64,000 nucleotides of DNA from Candidatus Obscuribacterales bacterium (GCA_020634035.1 JACKCM010000002.1:682001-746000); one strand, 5' to 3'. Shown: positions 16,726 to 25,413, numbered from the stretch's first letter. A program made the numbers and translations. The notes: generated from the letters alone by a model not told the origin.

Positions 16726-18492
16726 TTGCAAGGCAAGCTTGATTTAGGCAATGTCAAAGGACTTAAAAAGTCAGAACTGAAACAGCTCAACAAGATTCTT
16801 TCCAAAAGAATTCCCAAAGACAAGATCCTCACCCTGGATTTAGCCGATTCGGTAGCGGAAATATCACATAACACTGGATATCCAGTATCAGTAGTAGTAA
16901 ATAGACGAGGCCAGATTGTCAATGTCACCGTAGGCAATCCTGGTAAGGTCAATATGCCCGAGCTGCGAGGCTTGAGGGTTGGACCCGGCCGTCTGTGCGG
17001 GCACCGCATCATCAGCACCCAGTTGAGTCCGAAGAACACGCCGAGGCTGGGTGAAGGCCAAGAAGAGATAGCGGGCAAGGATAAACCTTCTGAGGTTTTC
17101 ACCAAAGAGAGCTTACAATGCCTGGCCAGAAACAGACTCGATTTACTCGCCCAGATCAAAGTTGATCCCGATGGCAGATTCAGTCGGGCAAGGGGCGAAC
17201 ATGCCAAACTGGCCGATGTTGTTCATATCGCTCATCTTCTGCCCGGTCGAGATTCCGATGGAAGGCTCTGGAAGATGTTGCCGCCGGTTACTCCCCGCGG
17301 TGCCCAGGAAGACGATTTCGAAGAGCTTATCGGTTCTCTCGAACAGGAGTTCAGCACCAGGGCTCCCGGGCTCAAAGTGGCCGAAGGAGAGGAGCGGGCC
17401 GTTCTTGTAGCGCTTATTTCCGAAGGCTCAGACGCCTGGCAGATTGAAGACGATCTCGACGAGCTTGCTCAGCTTGTCCGCACCGCTGGTGCCACCATCT
17501 GCACCAGGGTGACCCAGTCGAGACAGAAGCCCCATCCTGGTCATTTCCTCGGTTCCGGTAAGGTTCAGGAAGTGGCGCTATTAGTGCAGGAGATGGGCGC
17601 CAATCTGGTAGTTGTCGATTCTGAGTTGACTCCGAATCAGCAGAAGCGCATGGAAGAGATGATCGGTGTCAAGGTACTTGATCGAACCGAACTGATTCTC
17701 GATATTTTCGCCCAACGTGCTCGTACCAAAGAAGGTAAGCTGCAGGTGGAGTTGGCACAGCTCAAGTATCTCTACCCGCGTCTGGTAGGCAAAGGCGAAG
17801 TACTCAGCCGTCTTGGCGGTGGCATCGGCACCCGGGGACCGGGTGAAACCAAGCTCGAGATCGACCGAAGACGAATTCGGTCGCGAATCAATCAGCTCGA
17901 GAAAGAGACCGAGCGCATTCGCAACTATCGAGATACCCAGAGAAGACAGCGTAATACCCAGAATGTGCCGACGGTGGCACTGACCGGTTATACGAACTCG
18001 GGCAAATCTACGCTTTTGAATGCTCTCACCAAATCCGATGTTTTTGTTGAGAACAAGCTCTTCGCCACACTCGATCCGACCACCAGAAGAACCACATTGC
18101 CAGATCACAGCCCGGTTCTGATATCCGATACTGTAGGATTCATAAAGAAACTGCCGACTTCTCTGATTGCCTCATTTAGAGCCACTCTTGAAGAGGTCGC
18201 AGTCGCCGATGTTCTGGTTCATGTGGTCGACGCCAGCCATCCGAATGTACTGGAACACATCGTTTCGGTTTTCGACGTGCTGAGCGAACTGGGGGCCGTA
18301 GATAAGCCTATTATCACTGTCTTGAACAAGGCCGATAGGGTCAGAAGAGAAGATCTGGAATGGCTTATGCCTCAGGTACCGAATCCGGTGATTACTTCAG
18401 CCACCAGCAGAGTCGGTCTTGGAAGCCTTCTTTCTAAAATTCAAACGGTTATTCAGGATGTAAGACCGGACAGACAGAGATCCAGCGCCTGA
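16726..18492 (+). CDS. hflX: GTPase HflX, long N-terminal form
   Basis: HflX is a ribosome-associated GTPase that splits stalled 70S ribosomes under stress. At 588 residues it is longer than the usual ~430. About 190 extra residues at the N-terminus (LDLGNVKGLKKSELKQLNKI and 'GYPVSVVVNRRGQIVNVTVG' region) match the extended form I recall from cyanobacteria. The HflX domain then shows 'QKPHPGHFLGSGKVQEV', the glycine-rich RLGGGIGTRGPGETKLE linker, and a complete G domain (G1 GYTNSGKST about 421, G3 DTVGF, G4 NKAD). Start: TTG with AGGAGG 10 bases upstream. It converges on the Clp-N kinase with a 4-base gap. Confidence 0.95.
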   Translation: MQGKLDLGNVKGLKKSELKQLNKILSKRIPKDKILTLDLADSVAEISHNTGYPVSVVVNRRGQIVNVTVGNPGKVNMPELRGLRVGPGRLCGHRIISTQLSPKNTPRLGEGQEEIAGKDKPSEVFTKESLQCLARNRLDLLAQIKVDPDGRFSRARGEHAKLADVVHIAHLLPGRDSDGRLWKMLPPVTPRGAQEDDFEELIGSLEQEFSTRAPGLKVAEGEERAVLVALISEGSDAWQIEDDLDELAQLVRTAGATICTRVTQSRQKPHPGHFLGSGKVQEVALLVQEMGANLVVVDSELTPNQQKRMEEMIGVKVLDRTELILDIFAQRARTKEGKLQVELAQLKYLYPRLVGKGEVLSRLGGGIGTRGPGETKLEIDRRRIRSRINQLEKETERIRNYRDTQRRQRNTQNVPTVALTGYTNSGKSTLLNALTKSDVFVENKLFATLDPTTRRTTLPDHSPVLISDTVGFIKKLPTSLIASFRATLEEVAVADVLVHVVDASHPNVLEHIVSVFDVLSELGAVDKPIITVLNKADRVRREDLEWLMPQVPNPVITSATSRVGLGSLLSKIQTVIQDVRPDRQRSSA

Positions 18493-18496
18493 AGAT

Positions 18497-19966
18497 TTAG
18501 CTCAAATCTTCTTCGCCTTCGTCTTTGCGATAGTAGATCTTGTTGATTCTCGATAGCATTGTCCGCAGTGCTTCCATGGACTGGGGCCTGTCTTCGGGGT
18601 TCTTGTTCAAGCATTCTAAAGTCAGTTTCTCTAGATCCGGCGGGATCTTTTCATCAAAAACCGATTGCTCGCCTATCGGAGCGGGCGGGTCTGATATCTG
18701 GCTTTTCATCGTTTCATAGAGGCTGTCACCGCAAAATGGCGGAGCATTGGTCAGGACCTCGTAGATGACGCAGCCCAGACCATAGATATCCGAGCGGTTA
18801 TCGATGGTGTGACCAAGGCACTGCTCGGGGCTCATATAAAGAGGGCTGCCGAAGACCTCTCCTGTTTTTGTCAGTTCTCGTTCTTTTTTCTGTGCTTTGT
18901 CGTCTTTTCCTTCTTTGGAATCCATCAATAATTTGGCTATGCCGAAATCGACGATTTTGACGAAATGAGTGACATCGCCTTCTCTTGCCAGAATGATATT
19001 GCCCGGTTTCAGATCCCGGTGAATAACCCCCTGGTTGTGGGCATGGGCGAGAGCATCACAGATCTGAATGAATATCGACATCCAGATAGATAGAGGAATT
19101 CTGTCCTGGCAGCCGATAAGATCGGATAGTTTGATCCCTTCGATATAGTACATGACCAGATAAGGGCGACCATCGGGCAGCAGATCCCAGTCAAAAACCG
19201 TAGCCAGATTTGGATGGGTCAAGCGGCTTGCGGCCTGGGCTTCGCGCTGGAAGCGTCGTTTGTTGGTGACATCAGCAGCTAAATAAGGATGAAGAATTTT
19301 GATCGCGAAGAAACGATCGAGGATAAGATGTCGGACTTTATAGACAACCCCCATGCCACCACGGCCGATTACTTCGAGGATCTCGTATTTTTGATCCACT
19401 ATGTAGCCGATCATCGGATCCGGGCTCTCTTCCTCGATTTTATCCTCGCTGAAAAATTCTCCGGCGCATACTTTTCGGTGCAGCTCGGTGAGCTGATCAC
19501 TGGTGGTGTTCCCAGTCAGAGTGTCACGGGGCAATACTTTGAGTCTGGACAAAATCAGCTCTACATCGAGATCGAGGGCATGCATAATCTTCTGAGCGGT
19601 GCAGCGCTTCAATTTTAAGAGCGCGATCATCATGTCTTCCGGCTCAACCCTGTGAGGATCATCTCCTCTTGCAGTCTCTTCTCCAGCCAAGTTAATTAGC
19701 GATTTTGCCCGGGGTGTAAACTCATAGTCGTGGTTGTTCAACCGCTTTTCTCTACCAAGCAGTCTGATCGCCTCTTCTTCAGCTTTTCTGTAGGTTATCC
19801 CCATCGATCTCAGAATCTTTGACGGCGAACAGTTCTGGTCGGCAAGAATCCCCAGAAATATATGCTCGGTGCCGGTTATGGAATGTCCGAGATCATTGGT
19901 TAGCTGGTGGGCGAGTTGAATGATCTTGAGCGATGCATCAGTATAATTAGCCAGGTTGATGTACAT
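18497..19966 (-). CDS. Ser/Thr protein kinase with N-terminal Clp-N domain
   Basis: A 489-residue soluble kinase with an unusual front end. Residues about 5-145 form two copies of the Clp N-terminal fold: 'LAHQLTNDLGHSITGTEHIFLGIL' (pattern A..LG...GTEH.LLGIL) and 'FTPRAKSLINLAGEETARG' followed by a second, weaker repeat. In ClpC this domain binds adaptors and phospho-arginine substrates. The kinase domain (about 190-470) is complete: GRGGMGVVY, AIKIL lysine, HRDLKPGN (about 316), VDFG, SPLYMSPEQ. There is no TM helix. It is the last gene of a vWA-PP2C-kinase set, 10 bases after the phosphatase. The fusion suggests that Clp-type recognition steers the kinase; that is inference. Confidence 0.88.
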   Translation of the reverse strand: MYINLANYTDASLKIIQLAHQLTNDLGHSITGTEHIFLGILADQNCSPSKILRSMGITYRKAEEEAIRLLGREKRLNNHDYEFTPRAKSLINLAGEETARGDDPHRVEPEDMMIALLKLKRCTAQKIMHALDLDVELILSRLKVLPRDTLTGNTTSDQLTELHRKVCAGEFFSEDKIEEESPDPMIGYIVDQKYEILEVIGRGGMGVVYKVRHLILDRFFAIKILHPYLAADVTNKRRFQREAQAASRLTHPNLATVFDWDLLPDGRPYLVMYYIEGIKLSDLIGCQDRIPLSIWMSIFIQICDALAHAHNQGVIHRDLKPGNIILAREGDVTHFVKIVDFGIAKLLMDSKEGKDDKAQKKERELTKTGEVFGSPLYMSPEQCLGHTIDNRSDIYGLGCVIYEVLTNAPPFCGDSLYETMKSQISDPPAPIGEQSVFDEKIPPDLEKLTLECLNKNPEDRPQSMEALRTMLSRINKIYYRKDEGEEDLS

Positions 19967-19976
19967 GGTAAAGACG

Positions 19977-20711
19977 CTACTTCTTCGTATCTATTTTGAT
20001 CAGGGTGACATCATCATTTTTCAATCGCGGACCTTTTTCCGGATCTCTTTTCTCTCGCTCTTCAGCTACCAGTTTCTCGAACTCTTCTTGATTGTTCAAC
20101 GCGAATATCCGATTGAATCCGTCGCCTTTGCTCTCTATTTCATTCAAAAACCAGGCTGCTAGAGCATCGGTCATTAGCAAAAAACGGTCTCCTTCCTGCC
20201 AGTGATAATCTATATTCTGAAAATTCTGAAAATCATCGAGGCTCTCTTGTTTTTGATCGAGACTTGATAACAGGGCAGGAGTACTGCCGAACTCAGAACT
20301 TATTGTCAGCGGAAATGCTTTTAGCAGGCTGTCTTCTCGAATCTGGAAGATATTGCAGTCTCCATAGGCTTGAATTTCTAGACGATTGCTTTTTCCTGAA
20401 AAGAAGCTGGCTCCCAGGTAAGCAGCCCAGGCTCCTTGCTCTGCCTTCTCCCTGGCGTACCAGGGCAATTCTAGAGCGTCCACCCTGGCGAGCCATCTCT
20501 CTTTCAGGCTGGCGATTGGAATGCTTTCGGTATAGCCTTCACAGAGTAGAGCTGCCCAGATGCCGGAGAAGGAGCTTTCTGTGGCGCCATCGGCAATGGC
20601 AAAGCGGATCTCTTCTTCGTTTATCTCTTTGACTGAAAAGCCGTCTTCGTATTCTTCCGGGCTGTTGCCGGCTTTAGGCATTTTATAAGTGTCGTATTTC
20701 AAGAAGGTCAT
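19977..20711 (-). CDS. PP2C-like Ser/Thr protein phosphatase
   Basis: A 244-residue PP2C-type phosphatase, expected to remove phosphate from Ser/Thr with two metal ions. Motifs are in order: NSPEEYEDGFSV (the N..D motif), AIADGATESSFSG (normally DGMGG, here diverged), QAYGDCNIFQIR (the GDSR.y motif), GDRFLLMTDALAAWF (gD.lLL.SDG) and LKNDDVTLIKID (DN.T...v). The metal-binding aspartates are kept even though the glycine-rich parts have drifted. I chose ATG 20711, which leaves 13 bases after the vWA gene. A TTG at 20753 would overlap that gene by 29 bases. It is the middle gene of the triad and probably opposes the neighbouring kinase. Confidence 0.82.
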   Translation of the reverse strand: MTFLKYDTYKMPKAGNSPEEYEDGFSVKEINEEEIRFAIADGATESSFSGIWAALLCEGYTESIPIASLKERWLARVDALELPWYAREKAEQGAWAAYLGASFFSGKSNRLEIQAYGDCNIFQIREDSLLKAFPLTISSEFGSTPALLSSLDQKQESLDDFQNFQNIDYHWQEGDRFLLMTDALAAWFLNEIESKGDGFNRIFALNNQEEFEKLVAEEREKRDPEKGPRLKNDDVTLIKIDTKK

Positions 20712-20724
20712 TTTATTGCATTCG

Positions 20725-21567
20725 CTATCGCATGTTGCTCGGTCTGGTACCAATATCGAGAAAACGAATCACTGATACCAGATCGGCGTTGAAAACGAAG
20801 CCCCGGGTGTTGTAGGAAACCGGGATTCCTTCTTTCTCTACCATGGTTCTCATATATTCCGGCAGAGTACTGGACATCGAGAACAACAACTTAGCCTGTT
20901 GATCCGGCAAATAATCCGGATTGTCCGGATACTCAATCGGCCTGTGGTTAGAAGAAGAAATATGCAGATTGAAAAGCAGGACTTCTCCATCAGAACTCGA
21001 CAGGGTCATGAGATCGTATGCTGACTGGAACGGGTCGCCATCGGTAGATTCCCCGTCCGAGATATTGATTACAATCGGAGGGAAGCAGTCCGGATGGTCC
21101 GCCAGCCAGTTGACCACATTTGAAGTAGCCTTTTGTATTGCGGCGTTCATGGGGGTGCCGCCATAGGAAGTAGGCTCGAACCAGATAGGAAATTTAAAAG
21201 TCTGCTCCACCATCTCGCCGCGGCTGTCTTCGACGGTGCGCTTTCGCTCTTCGAGGCGCGCCGGATTGTTGCCGATCTCACTGATCTTGACCAGCTCTTT
21301 GCCCTTGAGAGAACCGGTGAAAGCCGGACCTACGCCCTTGCCACCATAGCCAATTACCGAGACATGGTAATAGTCACGAATCCCTTCGGATTTGGTGCAT
21401 TTGATCACCAGATTTTGTAAAAGTCTGTTGATTGCGTCGGCAACTCCCATAGCCTTGGTTTTAAGACCCGAAACCGAGCCGAATGGGTCTTGCATCGAGC
21501 CGGACTGGTCAATAAGAAAAACAAAACAAGACGGATGTGTCCTACTAATTTCTGCGATATATGGCAT
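20725..21567 (-). CDS. TerY-like von Willebrand factor A domain protein
   Basis: A 280-residue cytosolic vWA protein. The metal-ion-dependent adhesion site is complete: DQSGS (about residue 20, DxSxS), Thr in 'SYGGTPMN' (about 142) and Asp in NISDGES (about 170). vWA proteins bind a partner through a bridging Mg ion. The order vWA, PP2C, kinase on one strand, with gaps of 13 and 10 bases, matches the 'TerY-phosphorylation triad' described for tellurite-resistance-linked stress systems. No TerD/TerC genes are in the window. The gene starts divergently from a TPR gene 87 bases away, so the two may share a promoter region. Confidence 0.85.
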   Translation of the reverse strand: MPYIAEISRTHPSCFVFLIDQSGSMQDPFGSVSGLKTKAMGVADAINRLLQNLVIKCTKSEGIRDYYHVSVIGYGGKGVGPAFTGSLKGKELVKISEIGNNPARLEERKRTVEDSRGEMVEQTFKFPIWFEPTSYGGTPMNAAIQKATSNVVNWLADHPDCFPPIVINISDGESTDGDPFQSAYDLMTLSSSDGEVLLFNLHISSSNHRPIEYPDNPDYLPDQQAKLLFSMSSTLPEYMRTMVEKEGIPVSYNTRGFVFNADLVSVIRFLDIGTRPSNMR

Positions 21568-21638
21568 ATTTGAATTAATGGTCGGAATTACATGCTTTAT
21601 TTTTTCAGATCATCAATAATACTGAAAGTACTTGATTA

Positions 21639-21648
21639 GCTCCGGAGC
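21639..21648. promoter_or_regulatory. 10-base palindrome over the ribosome binding site of the TPR gene
   Basis: GCTCCGGAGC is a perfect palindrome, and its GGAG (21644-21647) is the Shine-Dalgarno for the ATG at 21655. The related GGTCCGGACC lies at 571-580 before another start. Confidence 0.35.
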
Positions 21649-21654
21649 GAACTT

Positions 21655-22842
21655 ATGTCTTCAAAAAAATCCCTGGAACAAGGTCTGCAGCATCTCGACG
21701 ACGGCGAATATGCGGCGGCTCGGGTAGCTTTCAGGGCTGCCAGGGACAATTCTAATAAGGGTAGTAAAGATTATGCCGGAGCCCTTCTATGGCTGGGCAG
21801 TTCCGAGATTAAGCTTGATTTGAGCGAAAACGCCAGACAAAATCTGGAAGAAGCCGAGAAAGAGTATGAAAAGCTGGGTAAGTCGGATAATTCTACCGAA
21901 GAATTGGCTCAGGTAAGGACGCGGCTGGGCGAGGCGCTCACCAATCTCGATCAGTTCAGCGCTGCCGAACAAAAACTGGAGCAGGCTCTCGATACCGGCA
22001 GGGAGGCTTGCGGACCTTATTCCGTCCAGGTAGCCGACACCATCGCCATGCAGGGACTGAATGATGTGAGATCTAATAGGCTCGATCAGGGCGAAGCCAG
22101 GTTGTCTAAGAGTTTCGGTATGCGCAGGGGCTTACTGGGAGGCAAACATTCAGAGCTGGCGCAGTCCATGAACCAGCTCAGCTTTTGCTATAGTCAGCAG
22201 GGCAAATTCGCACCGGCTGAAGTCCTTGCCAGGCAAGCGCTAGAGATGCAGGAAGCGATTATAGGCAGCGGACACCCTGAATATGGAGTGACGCTGCTCA
22301 ATCTCTCGACAGTTTATATCAAACAGGGACGTTTATCGCGGGCCGAGCCCTGTGCTGAAGAGTGTGTGGACGTTCTCAAATCTTCTCTTCCGCCTGCCCA
22401 TGCCTGGAATATCTATGCTCTGGATAGGCTCGGCACAGTCATGCTCTCTACCGGTAAGAACAAAGAGGCGAGGGATACTTATAGCGAAGCACTGGACCTG
22501 GCCCAGCGACGCTGGGGCAAAGAGAGTCCTTATACAGTGGGCAGTTTGATCGGTCTAGGCCTGGCAAATCTCAACTGTCAGGATTTTCGCACATCAGAAA
22601 AATATCTTTCGATTGCCCTAGATCTCATGAAAGGTTCTGGGACTCTAGATACGAAAATGGAGTATTCGCTCTTGCAGCAACTGGCCTGCTCTTATGTCTT
22701 TCAACTAAAGATATCCGACGCGGTGCGGCTTGTACCCGATTCTCTGAGAGCCAGACATACTGCGAACTTCAACGAAACCATCGATATGGTCAATACCGCC
22801 CTGGATTTTGTCGGTGGTCAGATAGAGAATTTGAAAAATTAG
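21655..22842 (+). CDS. cytosolic TPR protein (kinesin-light-chain-like repeats)
   Basis: A 395-residue protein built almost wholly from tetratricopeptide repeats of about 42 residues, the KLC/TPR_10-12 type ('HPEYGVTLLNLSTVYIKQG', 'SPYTVGSLIGLGLANLNCQ'). Such repeats bind partner proteins. There is no signal peptide, so it acts in the cytoplasm. It is divergent from the vWA-PP2C-kinase set, and its small spacing suggests a functional link, perhaps as an adaptor or substrate. The SD GGAG lies 7 bases before the ATG inside a palindrome. Its stop overlaps that of the following minus-strand gene in TTAG. Confidence 0.82.
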   Translation: MSSKKSLEQGLQHLDDGEYAAARVAFRAARDNSNKGSKDYAGALLWLGSSEIKLDLSENARQNLEEAEKEYEKLGKSDNSTEELAQVRTRLGEALTNLDQFSAAEQKLEQALDTGREACGPYSVQVADTIAMQGLNDVRSNRLDQGEARLSKSFGMRRGLLGGKHSELAQSMNQLSFCYSQQGKFAPAEVLARQALEMQEAIIGSGHPEYGVTLLNLSTVYIKQGRLSRAEPCAEECVDVLKSSLPPAHAWNIYALDRLGTVMLSTGKNKEARDTYSEALDLAQRRWGKESPYTVGSLIGLGLANLNCQDFRTSEKYLSIALDLMKGSGTLDTKMEYSLLQQLACSYVFQLKISDAVRLVPDSLRARHTANFNETIDMVNTALDFVGGQIENLKN

Positions 22843-23876
22843 AAGTTCAGCATTCGCATACTGCGATTGAGGCTCTGGTTGATACCGCGTCTGATGCCAC
22901 GGTTGACACCACTGGATACGCTGCGATTGACAGTGTTAGCGGATCTTCTGACTGTGGTTGCTCCGGGGACGCGGTTGATAGTGCTTGGTCTGGCTTGCTG
23001 AACCGGCATGCCTGTCATGGTGCCATTGGCGGTGCCCATGGTGGCGCCGGGTTGCATGTTGGTGCCGTTCGGCATCACATTCATAAGCATGTTGATCACC
23101 GTACCGGCAAGGTTGCCGCCGCCTCCTCCACCCATCATGCCCAGGGCTCCCATTGCTCCCATGCCGCTGCCATCCATACCCATGCCCATGCCCTGTTGCA
23201 TCGGCATTCCACCCATGGGGGCACCTTGTTGCATCGGCATACCCATACCCATACCCATACCCATAGGTGCGCCTTGCTGCATCGGCATTCCCATACCCAT
23301 GGGGGCGCCTTGCTGCATCGGCATCGGCATCTGGGATTGGGCTCCCATACCCATATTTGGTATCTGGTTCGAGATTGCGCCGGCGTTATTCTGTTGCTCT
23401 TGCTGCAGAACTTCTCCCAGTAGCGGAGCTTTCTGTTGCCCACCTGTATTGGGCTCTGTCCATCCCGATTGTCCGGTGATGGTAGGAGCTCCGGCGGAGC
23501 TGCCTGCTGCAGGCTGTGTCCACCCTGACTGTCCCATCGCAGCGGAGCTGTTACTACTAGGTTGCGTCCAGCCGGATTGACCGGCATCGGCAGCGGAGCT
23601 GTCATTAGAAGGCTGCATCCAACCCGATTGCCCCACATCATTAGAGCCGTTGTCGCCGCTGCTGGTCGAAGGCTGCGTCCATCCGGATTGACCGCTAGAA
23701 TCGGAGCCGGCACTGTTGTCCATTGAAGGTTGAATCCATCCCGATTGACCGGGGCTGTCGTCCTGCCTGATCTGGCTGGGGTCACCCTGGGCTTCAGCCG
23801 GCAGCTGAGTGAACCCGATAGCAATGGACAGGCTCACAAGCGAAAAAGTCGCGATAAATCGGATGGTTTTCTTCAT
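22839..23876 (-). CDS. exported repeat protein with six GQSGWxxP repeats
   Basis: A 345-residue exported protein I do not recognise. The ATG at 23876 gives a clean signal peptide (MKKTIRFIATFSLVSLSIAI, cleaving near PAEA-Q). A GTG six codons earlier is possible. Residues about 30-145 hold six spaced GQSGW(I/T/M)(Q/E)P repeats in Ser/Asn/Asp-rich sequence. A Met/Gln/Gly/Pro-rich part with PMQQGAPMGMG repeats (about 175-240) and a Gly/Met region follow. The C-terminus is Arg/Asn/Ser-rich with 'SVSSGVNRGIRRGINQSLNR', quoted for its repeated NR-G/S-I pattern. The conserved Trp-Pro repeats look like a surface, adhesion or matrix protein. No enzyme motif is visible. Confidence 0.72.
   Translation of the reverse strand: MKKTIRFIATFSLVSLSIAIGFTQLPAEAQGDPSQIRQDDSPGQSGWIQPSMDNSAGSDSSGQSGWTQPSTSSGDNGSNDVGQSGWMQPSNDSSAADAGQSGWTQPSSNSSAAMGQSGWTQPAAGSSAGAPTITGQSGWTEPNTGGQQKAPLLGEVLQQEQQNNAGAISNQIPNMGMGAQSQMPMPMQQGAPMGMGMPMQQGAPMGMGMGMGMPMQQGAPMGGMPMQQGMGMGMDGSGMGAMGALGMMGGGGGGNLAGTVINMLMNVMPNGTNMQPGATMGTANGTMTGMPVQQARPSTINRVPGATTVRRSANTVNRSVSSGVNRGIRRGINQSLNRSMRMLNF
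23440..23760 (-). repeat. six-copy coding repeat (GQSGWxxP)
   Basis: The repeats are about 14-22 residues apart and share Gly-Gln-Ser-Gly-Trp-x-(Gln/Glu)-Pro. Codons differ between copies, so the protein motif is under selection rather than freshly copied DNA. Confidence 0.8.
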
Positions 23877-23942
23877 GACACAGAACTCGTGCACGACCTA
23901 GTAAGGTGAATAAGCATTATTGTTTTATGCTTTCTCCCTATC

Positions 23943-23967
23943 TTGACATTTATTTCCATTATGTCAA
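23943..23967. promoter_or_regulatory. inverted repeat TTGACAT-N11-ATGTCAA, candidate operator or -35 element
   Basis: Perfect 7-base arms at 23943-23949 and 23961-23967. It lies about 70-90 bases upstream of the exported repeat protein. Each arm holds TTGACA, so either could serve as a -35 box, one per strand. A dimeric repressor site overlapping the promoter is plausible. Confidence 0.45.
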
Positions 23968-24010
23968 CTTTTTCTAGAGTCTGCCTGCACTGCCTGACCG
24001 GACTATAAGC

Positions 24011-25213
24011 TTATCTGCTGTAGCTCAAGCTGCTGGTGCGGATAGGATTTTTGCGGCTGGCGATTTTTTCTCTGAGATGCGAGACCGCTGCCGAGAGTTG
24101 TTCTTCTTTACGGCTCACCGTGATGTCCGGGGCAACACCGATTTTGTGGATGTCGGAGCCGGACGGGGTGAGATAGCGTGACACTGTGATGTGAACCGCT
24201 GCGCCGCCGGGAAGTCTGTTGATCTCTTGAACCAGTCCCTTGCCGTAGGTCTTGGTGCCAACGAGCTTGGCTCTGTCATTGTCTTTGAGAGCACTGGCGA
24301 GGATTTCACTGGCGCTGGCACTCTCCTGGTCGACAAGGACGACTATGGGCTGGTGAGTGATCGGAACACCGGAGGCGATATCGGTGTGCTGACCGTTTCT
24401 CGATATGGTACTGACTATGGCACCACGTTCGAGGAGCATATCGGCTATCTCAAGAGCGTTGGAGAGGAGACCGCCGGGATTATCTCTGAGGTCGATAACC
24501 AGACCGTCGGCTCTCTGGAGCTTTTTGAGGGCGATGCGAAACTCGCGGGCTGCATCACTGGAGATAAAGGTGGAGAGCTGGATTTTGCCGATGTTATTGG
24601 GAAGCATGGTGGCTTTAACGGCTCTGATGATGATTTCGCGTCTGGTGATGTTGACGTCTTTTTCAGCGCCGGTCTTCTCTCTGAGTTTGAGAGCAACCGG
24701 GGTGCCGGCCTGACCACGGATTCTCTCCGCAGCTTGTTCAGGGGTGATACCGATGGCGGTTTTTCCATCGATGCCGATGATTTCGTCACCGGCTCTGACA
24801 CCGGCTTCTTCAGCAGGACCTTCTTCGATGGTCTTGGTGATCATCAGGCGGGCGTTTTTCTGCATGAGATTGATACCGATACCGACTATCTTTGCGTCGA
24901 TGGCGTCGCTCTCGTCTTTGTAAGCTTTGGGATCAAGAAATCTGGTGTATGGGTCGTTGAGGGTCTTGAGCATCACTTTGATGTATTTGTGAGCATCTTC
25001 AACCGTCTGGATCTTGCTGTCGAACTTGTGCTCGAGCTTCTTCCAGTCGACGCCATTGAAGCCGTCTTCGTAGTAGCTGTCATTCACCAGCTGCCATGCC
25101 TTGTGATAAATTTCACGCGGATGGTTTTTATGACCCTGGGCAGGCTGATACAGTGACACTGTCACCAGTGAAACAAGCATGAAAAGACCTAACATGCGTT
25201 TGAGCTGTTTCAT
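24011..25213 (-). CDS. ctpA: S41-family C-terminal processing protease (CtpA-like)
   Basis: An exported serine protease that trims C-termini of envelope proteins. After a signal peptide (about residues 1-27) comes an N-terminal helical part, then a PDZ domain (about 95-180; 'EEGPAEEAGVRAGDEIIGIDG'-type, here recognised by AGVRAGDEI). The S41 catalytic core has LVIDLRDNPGG, the serine in DQESASASEILA (about 301) and the lysine in GTKTYGKGLVQ (about 326). The length of 400 residues is normal. I chose ATG 25213; the GTG at 25222 adds three residues before a charged start. It is followed by an exported repeat protein on the same strand. Confidence 0.93.
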   Translation of the reverse strand: MKQLKRMLGLFMLVSLVTVSLYQPAQGHKNHPREIYHKAWQLVNDSYYEDGFNGVDWKKLEHKFDSKIQTVEDAHKYIKVMLKTLNDPYTRFLDPKAYKDESDAIDAKIVGIGINLMQKNARLMITKTIEEGPAEEAGVRAGDEIIGIDGKTAIGITPEQAAERIRGQAGTPVALKLREKTGAEKDVNITRREIIIRAVKATMLPNNIGKIQLSTFISSDAAREFRIALKKLQRADGLVIDLRDNPGGLLSNALEIADMLLERGAIVSTISRNGQHTDIASGVPITHQPIVVLVDQESASASEILASALKDNDRAKLVGTKTYGKGLVQEINRLPGGAAVHITVSRYLTPSGSDIHKIGVAPDITVSRKEEQLSAAVSHLREKIASRKNPIRTSSLSYSR

Positions 25214-25371
25214 TACGCACACTCTTGTTTATACGAAGTACAGACTAGAACTCGCCGGGAGCGATGTGGTTGGTGATCGTTCAGTCGATCGAGTTCGTAC
25301 AATCCTTATGCCCGGTTAATATCACTTTCAACGCGGTTACAGGAAATTTCTTCCTCTTGAAAACCCTATTT

Positions 25372-25399
25372 AATAAAAGGCCTTGTCTATAACAAAGGC
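25372..25399 (-). terminator. candidate intrinsic terminator after the TPR gene
   Basis: On the minus strand GCCTTTGT pairs with ACAAGGC (one bulge) around a TATAG loop and is followed by CTTTTATT. It sits 15 bases after the stop of the 25414-26823 gene. Confidence 0.45.
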
Positions 25400-25413
25400 T
25401 GCTGAGGCTGGAA

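Noticed and set aside
18497..21567. Calling the triad a tellurite-resistance operon
   Set aside because: The vWA-PP2C-kinase order fits the TerY triad, but no TerD, TerC or TerB genes are in the window, so no such function is claimed.
24191..25156. 321-codon plus-strand frame
   Set aside because: It is antisense to the S41 protease, whose domains are unmistakable.
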